A DNA stretch of 64,000 bases from CAWCKS01 sp963763485. GTDB lineage: Bacteria; Pseudomonadota; Alphaproteobacteria; Rhizobiales; Xanthobacteraceae. The translations under genes were made by a program, and so were the position numbers. The stretch covers positions 1,116,001 through 1,180,000 of the forward strand of contig CAVXOW010000005.1 of assembly GCA_963763485.1 (NCBI GenBank), read 5' to 3'. The notes below the pieces were generated by a model. It searched no databases. It saw only the letters and a list, made by a program, of their open reading frames with translations, and was not told the DNA's origin. Below, in pieces: positions 59,494 to 64,000 of this stretch (the first letter of the stretch is position 1; each line of letters opens with the position of its first letter).

Positions 59494-61861
59494 CTAACCG
59501 ACCGCCGCCTTCTTGCGCGGTGGTGTCAGCACGATCGGCTCCAGGTCGGCCGCGGTCATAGATGCCGCTCGGCGGTCTTCCGGCACTGGCCGATAGAGCG
59601 TGTCGCGTTGCATCGGCTCGCGGCCGATCGACCGGATGAGCGCTTCCATTTCGTGCGGCGGGAACTCCTGGCCGTGCTGAGTGCCGGCGGCGCGCGAGAT
59701 GCTCTCGTTCATCAGCGTGCCACCGAGATCGTTGGCGCCGGACTTCAGGCAGGTTGCGGCGCCCGCCGGCCCCATCTTCACCCACGATGTCTGGATGTTG
59801 GGGATCAGCGGATGCAGGGCCAGCCGTGCGACTGAATGCATGATCACGGCTTCGCGGAACGTCGGTCCGCGGCGCGCCATGCCGAGGCGGTACATCGGCG
59901 CTTCCATGTGGACGAAGGGAAGCGGCACGAACTCGGTGAAGCCGCCGGTTTCGGCCTGCAAGTCGCGCAGCGCGAGCAGATGTTTCGCCCACGAACCCGA
60001 CGTTTCGACGTGCCCGTACATGATGGTCGAGGTGGTGCGCAGTCCCGCCTGGTGGGCGGCGCGCTGCACGTCGAGCCATTGCGCGGTGTTGATCTTGTCG
60101 GGGCAGATGAGGGCGCGGACTTCATCGTCGAGGATTTCGGCCGCCGTTCCGGGCAGGGTGCCGAGACCGGCCGCCTTCAGCTTCGTCAGGAACTCGGGGA
60201 TCGGTAGTCCGAGCGTGGCGGCACCTTGCGTCACTTCCAGAGCCGAGAACGCGTGGATGTGCATCTCGGGGACGACCGCCTTGATCGCCCGGCAGATCGC
60301 TTCGTAGGTGGCGCCGGTGTAGTCGGGATGGATGCCGCCTTGCAGGCACACTTCCGTCGCGCCGCGATCCCACGCCTCGATCGAGCGACGCGTGACCTCC
60401 TCGATGGCGAGATCGTAGGGCGCGCCGCGCAAATCCTCGTGCGTGCGGCCTTTCGAGAAGGCGCAGAACTTGCACCGATAGTAGCAAATGTTGGTGTAGT
60501 TGATATTGCGGTTCACGACGTAGCGCACGATGTCGCCGCTGACCGCGCGCCGCAGCGCGTCGGCGGCCTGCGTGACGTGCCGGTAGTCGGCGTCGCGTGC
60601 CGCGAACAGGCGCACGATGTCGCTCGAGGCGAGCCGCTCGCCGGATGTCGCCCGCTCGACAATTCCAGCGATCCCGGCGTCGACGGCGCGGGCAAGCACC
60701 AGCGGCGCCGGCGGCGGCCTGGTGTTGCCCGGTGCCCAGTCGTCGTCGCGCGCGAAGCCTTCGGCGTCGCTCATGCGCCGCACGCGCGTGGCGATATCAG
60801 GCGCGAGCCACGTTTCGGCGGCGCGCGCGTAGGCGGGGTAGAGGGGCAGGCGGTTCACCAGCAGCTTGCCGGCGTCCGCGCTCTTGCGGGCGAGTTCGGC
60901 GATGGCGGGCCACGGCGCTTCGGGGTTCACGTGATCGGGTGTGACTGGCGAGATGCCACCCCAGTCGTTGAGCCCCGCGTCGACCAGCTTCTGATAGACG
61001 CCGGGCGACAGATTCGGCGGCGCCTGGATATTCATCTCGGGCCCGAGAACCAGACGCGCCACAGCGATGGTCCACAGCAGGTCCTCGAGATCGGGTTCCT
61101 CGGAGTTGGCCAGCTTGGTGCCGGGCTTGGCCCGGAAGTTCTGGACGATGACTTCCTGGATATGACCATGGGCGGCGTGCAGATCCCGAATTGCCTCCAG
61201 CGCGTCGATCCGCTCGTCGCGTGTCTCGCCGATGCCGATCAGGATGCCGGTCGTGAACGGAACTTTCAGTTCGCCGGCCAGACGCAAGGTCTCCAGCCTG
61301 ACTGCAGGATGTTTGTCCGGCGAACCGTAGTGCACGCCGCCCTGCCTGCAGAGCCGCTCGCTGGTCAACTCCAGCATGATGCCCTGGCTGGCGGTCACCT
61401 CGCGCAGGCCGGCGATCTCCTCGCGCGTCATCACGCCGGGATTGGCATGCGGCAGCAATCCGGTCTCGCGCAGCACCAGCGCGCACATCGCGGTCAGATA
61501 GGAGATCGTTGTTTCGTGGCCGAGCGCCTTCAATGCGTCGCGCGCGGCCTGGTAGCGCAGCTCGGGCTTGTCGCCCAGCGTGAACAGCGCTTCGGTGCAA
61601 CCCGCGGCCGCGCCGGCGCGCGCGATGGCGAGCACCTCATCGGATGAGAGGTAGACGGGCTTGCCCGCGCGCGGCACCTCCGCGAACGTGCAGTAATGAC
61701 AGACGTCGCGGCAGAGTTTGGTGAGCGGAATGAAGACCTTGCGCGAGTACGAGATCAGCCGGCCGTGGCGCGGAATCGCGCAAGGCCGCGGCTTCCGCCA
61801 TCAGTTCGGCCAGCGGCGCGTCGAACCGTTGCCGCGTTGTCTGTCTACCGGCCGCTGTCAT
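59494..61861 (-). CDS. fbiC: Fo synthase (fused CofG/CofH), apparent frameshift
   Basis: A two-domain radical SAM enzyme of about 788 residues. The N-terminal CofG half has CRDVCHYCTF, the C-terminal CofH half has YYRCKFCAFSKG as its [4Fe-4S] motif. The start is the ATG at 61861; the first 26 residues (TTRQRFDAPLAELMAEAA) are in one frame and the rest, from RLISYSRKVFIPLTKLCRD, in another. The switch is near 61780; removing one C there restores one frame. Fo is made from tyrosine and a flavin precursor (diaminouracil). Fusion is the actinobacterial form, archaea have separate genes. Confidence 0.9.
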
Positions 61862-61982
61862 AATCCGCCGTCTCCGCCCGTTACGGGTCTGATTTGATGG
61901 CGGGACGCGCTTGCCGCAACCCGCTAACCGCCGCATGGTGTCGCATCGACGCGAGCGATGCAATGCGGGGAGGACGTAACAA

Positions 61983-62936
61983 ATGCTGATCGGCTTCAAT
62001 GCACCGACCTCCGGCCCCCTGTCGGTGGCCAGTGAACTGACGAAGATCGTGGTTGGTGGTGAGGCGATGGGCTTCGACTACGCGACCTTCAGCGACCATC
62101 TCGTGATTCCAACCGCAATCGAGGCCAAATATCCCTACAGCGCCTCCGGGGAGTTCCCCAGCGGCTCCAACGGCGAGCGGAACGAACAGCTGACGGAGAT
62201 CGCCTGGATCGCCGCGAAAACGACGCGTCTGCGTCTTGTGACCTCGGTCATGGTGGTGCCGCACCGGCCAGCCGTGCTCACCGCCAAGATTCTCTCGACC
62301 ATCGACACGCTCTCGGGCGGCCGGCTGACGCTGGGCATCGGTGCGGGGTGGATGCGCGAGGAGTTCGAGGCGATCGGCGCGCCGGACTTCGATGCGCGCG
62401 GAACCGTGACCGACGAATATCTGCGCGCCTTCGTCGAACTCTGGACCAATCCTGCGCCGAAATTCGAAGGCAAGCATGTCCGGTTTTCCAATATCGGCTT
62501 TGAACCGAAGCCTATCCAGAAACCTCATCCGCCGATCTGGATCGGCGGCGAGAGCGGGCCGGCGCTGCGGCGCACCGCCCGCATCGGCGATGCGTGGTAT
62601 CCGATCGGCACCAACCCGCAGAATCCGCTCGACAGCCTGACGCGGTTCAAGACCCAGGTGGCGCGCCTGCGCAAGATGACCACTGAGGCAGGGCGCGATC
62701 CAAAGGCGGTCGGCCTGACGTTCCGCTGTCAGGCCTTCGGAGAGAACGTGCCGCCGCAGGCTGGCGACGGCGAACATCGCCTGTTCGCCGGTCCGCCGGC
62801 GGTCGTTGCCGCCGACATCAGAGCGCTGCGCGACATGGGTGTCGGCTGCCTCGATTTCAATTTCGGCGGTCCGACAGCCGACGAAGTCCTCGCCCGCATG
62901 CAGAAGTTCAGGGCCGAGATCTTGTCGCTCGTCTAG
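61983..62936 (+). CDS. F420-dependent LLM-class oxidoreductase
   Basis: 317 residues; GGGGAGG precedes the ATG. MLIGFNAPTSGPLSVASELTK opens the barrel, then FDYATFSDHLVIPT, LVTSVMVVPHRPAVLTAK and LTLGIGAGWMREEFEAIG, as in the TIGR03619-like subgroup. Divergent from fbiC across about 120 bp, so they may share a control region. Overlaps the next LLM gene by four bases at its end (CTAG). Confidence 0.87.
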   Translation: MLIGFNAPTSGPLSVASELTKIVVGGEAMGFDYATFSDHLVIPTAIEAKYPYSASGEFPSGSNGERNEQLTEIAWIAAKTTRLRLVTSVMVVPHRPAVLTAKILSTIDTLSGGRLTLGIGAGWMREEFEAIGAPDFDARGTVTDEYLRAFVELWTNPAPKFEGKHVRFSNIGFEPKPIQKPHPPIWIGGESGPALRRTARIGDAWYPIGTNPQNPLDSLTRFKTQVARLRKMTTEAGRDPKAVGLTFRCQAFGENVPPQAGDGEHRLFAGPPAVVAADIRALRDMGVGCLDFNFGGPTADEVLARMQKFRAEILSLV

Positions 62937-63787
62937 CTGCCGAGCTGGCGGATCAACGTCGCCCAGCGGTCGAGTTCCGGCAGGATCGCGTCGGCCTTGC
63001 CGGAATCGAGGCTGACGACCAGCCGCGCGACGCCGTCGTCGCGGTCGCGCTTGAGCAGGTCGAGGTTCTCCTTGGCGCCCCAGATCGTGATCGGCACCGA
63101 CGCCGGATCGCGGCCCGCTTCGGCCGCCATCTCGCGGAACTTCGGCAGCAGGGTCTGCACGTCGGCGTACTGGGTGCGAGAGCGATGAGGCATCCAGCCG
63201 TCGCCGTAGCGCAAGGCCCGCCGCGCGCCGTACGGAAAGGCGCCGCCGACGAGGATCGGCGGATGCGGTTTCTGGGCCGGCTTCGGCCACGTCATCATCG
63301 GATCGAAGTTCACGAACTCGCCATGATACTCGGCTTTCGACTTCGTCCAGATCACCTTCATGGCCTCGATACGCTCGCGCGCCAGCTTGTGGCGGCTCGC
63401 GAAAACGGTGCCATGGTTGGCCATCTCGTCCTCGTTCCAGCCGTTGCCGACGCCGAACAGGAAACGGCCGCCCGAGACCTGGTCGATCGAAGCGACCTGC
63501 TTGGCGGTCTGGATCGGATCGCGCTGGGCGATCAGGCAAATGCCGGTCCCGAGCAGCAGCGTCTTGGTCACCGCCGCGGCCGCACCCAGCACCACGAACG
63601 GGTCCATCACGTCGTAGTACTTCTTCGGCAGATCGCCGCCGCTAGGGAACGGCGTTTTGCGCGTCAACGGAATGTGGGAGTGTTCGGGCGTCCAGAGCGA
63701 ATCGAAGCCACGCTCCTCCAGCGCCCGCGCCAGTTCAGTGGGTGACATCGAGTAGTCGGTGAAAAACATGGCCGCGCCGATGCGCAT
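62933..63787 (-). CDS. F420-dependent LLM-class oxidoreductase
   Basis: 284 residues. MRIGAAMFFTDYSMSPTEL, then LWTPEHSHIPLTRKTPFPSG, LLLGTGICLIAQRDPIQTAKQ and FLFGVGNGWNEDEMANHG: the TIGR03619/Rv2161c-like group. GGGAGAG before the ATG. 57 bp behind another LLM gene that enters from the right, same direction. Confidence 0.87.
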   Translation of the reverse strand: MRIGAAMFFTDYSMSPTELARALEERGFDSLWTPEHSHIPLTRKTPFPSGGDLPKKYYDVMDPFVVLGAAAAVTKTLLLGTGICLIAQRDPIQTAKQVASIDQVSGGRFLFGVGNGWNEDEMANHGTVFASRHKLARERIEAMKVIWTKSKAEYHGEFVNFDPMMTWPKPAQKPHPPILVGGAFPYGARRALRYGDGWMPHRSRTQYADVQTLLPKFREMAAEAGRDPASVPITIWGAKENLDLLKRDRDDGVARLVVSLDSGKADAILPELDRWATLIRQLGS

Positions 63788-63844
63788 CGTTCTCTCCCTA
63801 TGGTGCGTTCGCGGACCAGGTGGCTCGCGATCTTTTTCATGTCG

Positions 63845-64000
63845 TTAGCTAACGGTCGTGGTGACCTTCGGATGTCTCGGCCACCGCGCCTCTGCGCGCG
63901 GCAGCACTTGCTCGATCAGCAGACGGGTCTGGGTCAGGACGGCGTCATCGTCGCCGCCCAGCGGCCGCAGGATGAACTTCGATACGCCGGCGTCGACGTA
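63845..64000 (-). CDS. LLM-class oxidoreductase, C-terminal end (cut by window)
   Basis: 51 residues to a TAA at 63845-63847 (minus strand). The segment YVDAGVSKFILRPLG, followed by a long helix with LLIEQVLPRAEARWP, is a typical end of LLM oxidoreductases. The rest is beyond the right edge. Confidence 0.75.
   Translation of the reverse strand, partial: YVDAGVSKFILRPLGGDDDAVLTQTRLLIEQVLPRAEARWPRHPKVTTTVS

Noticed and set aside
60226..61647. Plus-strand ORF of 473 codons antisense to fbiC
   Set aside because: fbiC on the minus strand has both radical SAM motifs; the antisense frame has none.

Overview
The window looks like chromosomal DNA of a Bradyrhizobium-like alphaproteobacterium (Hyphomicrobiales). 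Supporting signs are GC-rich coding, FixK/FNR-type operators, a proline tRNA 3' end typical of this group, and many families common there (DUF3775, tandem universal stress proteins, an HPF/cold-shock fusion). The species cannot be fixed from the sequence alone.

Region 1 (about 1-47 kb) is a stress, energy and persistence island. By eye it holds 16 perfect copies of the palindrome TTGA-N6-TCAA, the FixK/FNR consensus, all in promoter positions. They precede: a His-rich secreted protein; a flavodoxin with a HicA-like gene; nitroreductases; a groEL/Lon-like/Usp operon; Usp and DNA polymerase X; an hsp20/usp/DUF3775 operon; an acs-pdhABC-acp-sufS operon; a BON-hpf-pncB-pncA operon; a two-gene DNA topoisomerase VI operon (top6B-top6A, archaeal type, rare in bacteria); an ACP/acyl-adenylating/PlsC fusion; capA; a hydrolase/phosphoribosyltransferase pair; PRPP synthase; and a second E1/E2 dehydrogenase set with an amino-acid dehydrogenase. 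Carbamate kinase and a cyclic-2,3-diphosphoglycerate-synthetase-like protein close the region without a perfect box. Together this reads as a low-oxygen survival regulon: protein repair, ribosome hibernation, NAD salvage, acetyl-CoA supply and DNA topology.

Region 2 (about 47-50.6 kb) is a mobile boundary: an unknown protein, an excisionase-like gene, a tyrosine integrase, then the 3' half of a tRNA-Pro(CGG). The geometry suggests the integrated element lies to the LEFT of this site, so the stress island itself may be an integrated element whose intact tRNA lies left of the window. A resolvase remnant and a 221-bp IS6-like inverted-repeat remnant follow.

Region 3 (about 50.9-64 kb) has no FixK boxes. 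After a beta-lactamase-fold hydrolase and a small coiled-coil protein comes a coenzyme F420 locus: cofE, cofD, cofC, a fused cofG/cofH (fbiC), an F420-dependent glucose-6-phosphate dehydrogenase homologue and six more luciferase-like (LLM) oxidoreductases, one cut by the window edge.

Five otherwise full-length conserved genes (Lon-like, two E1-alpha, fgd, fbiC) each need a single-base correction to read through. This pattern suggests sequencing or assembly indels more than gene decay.
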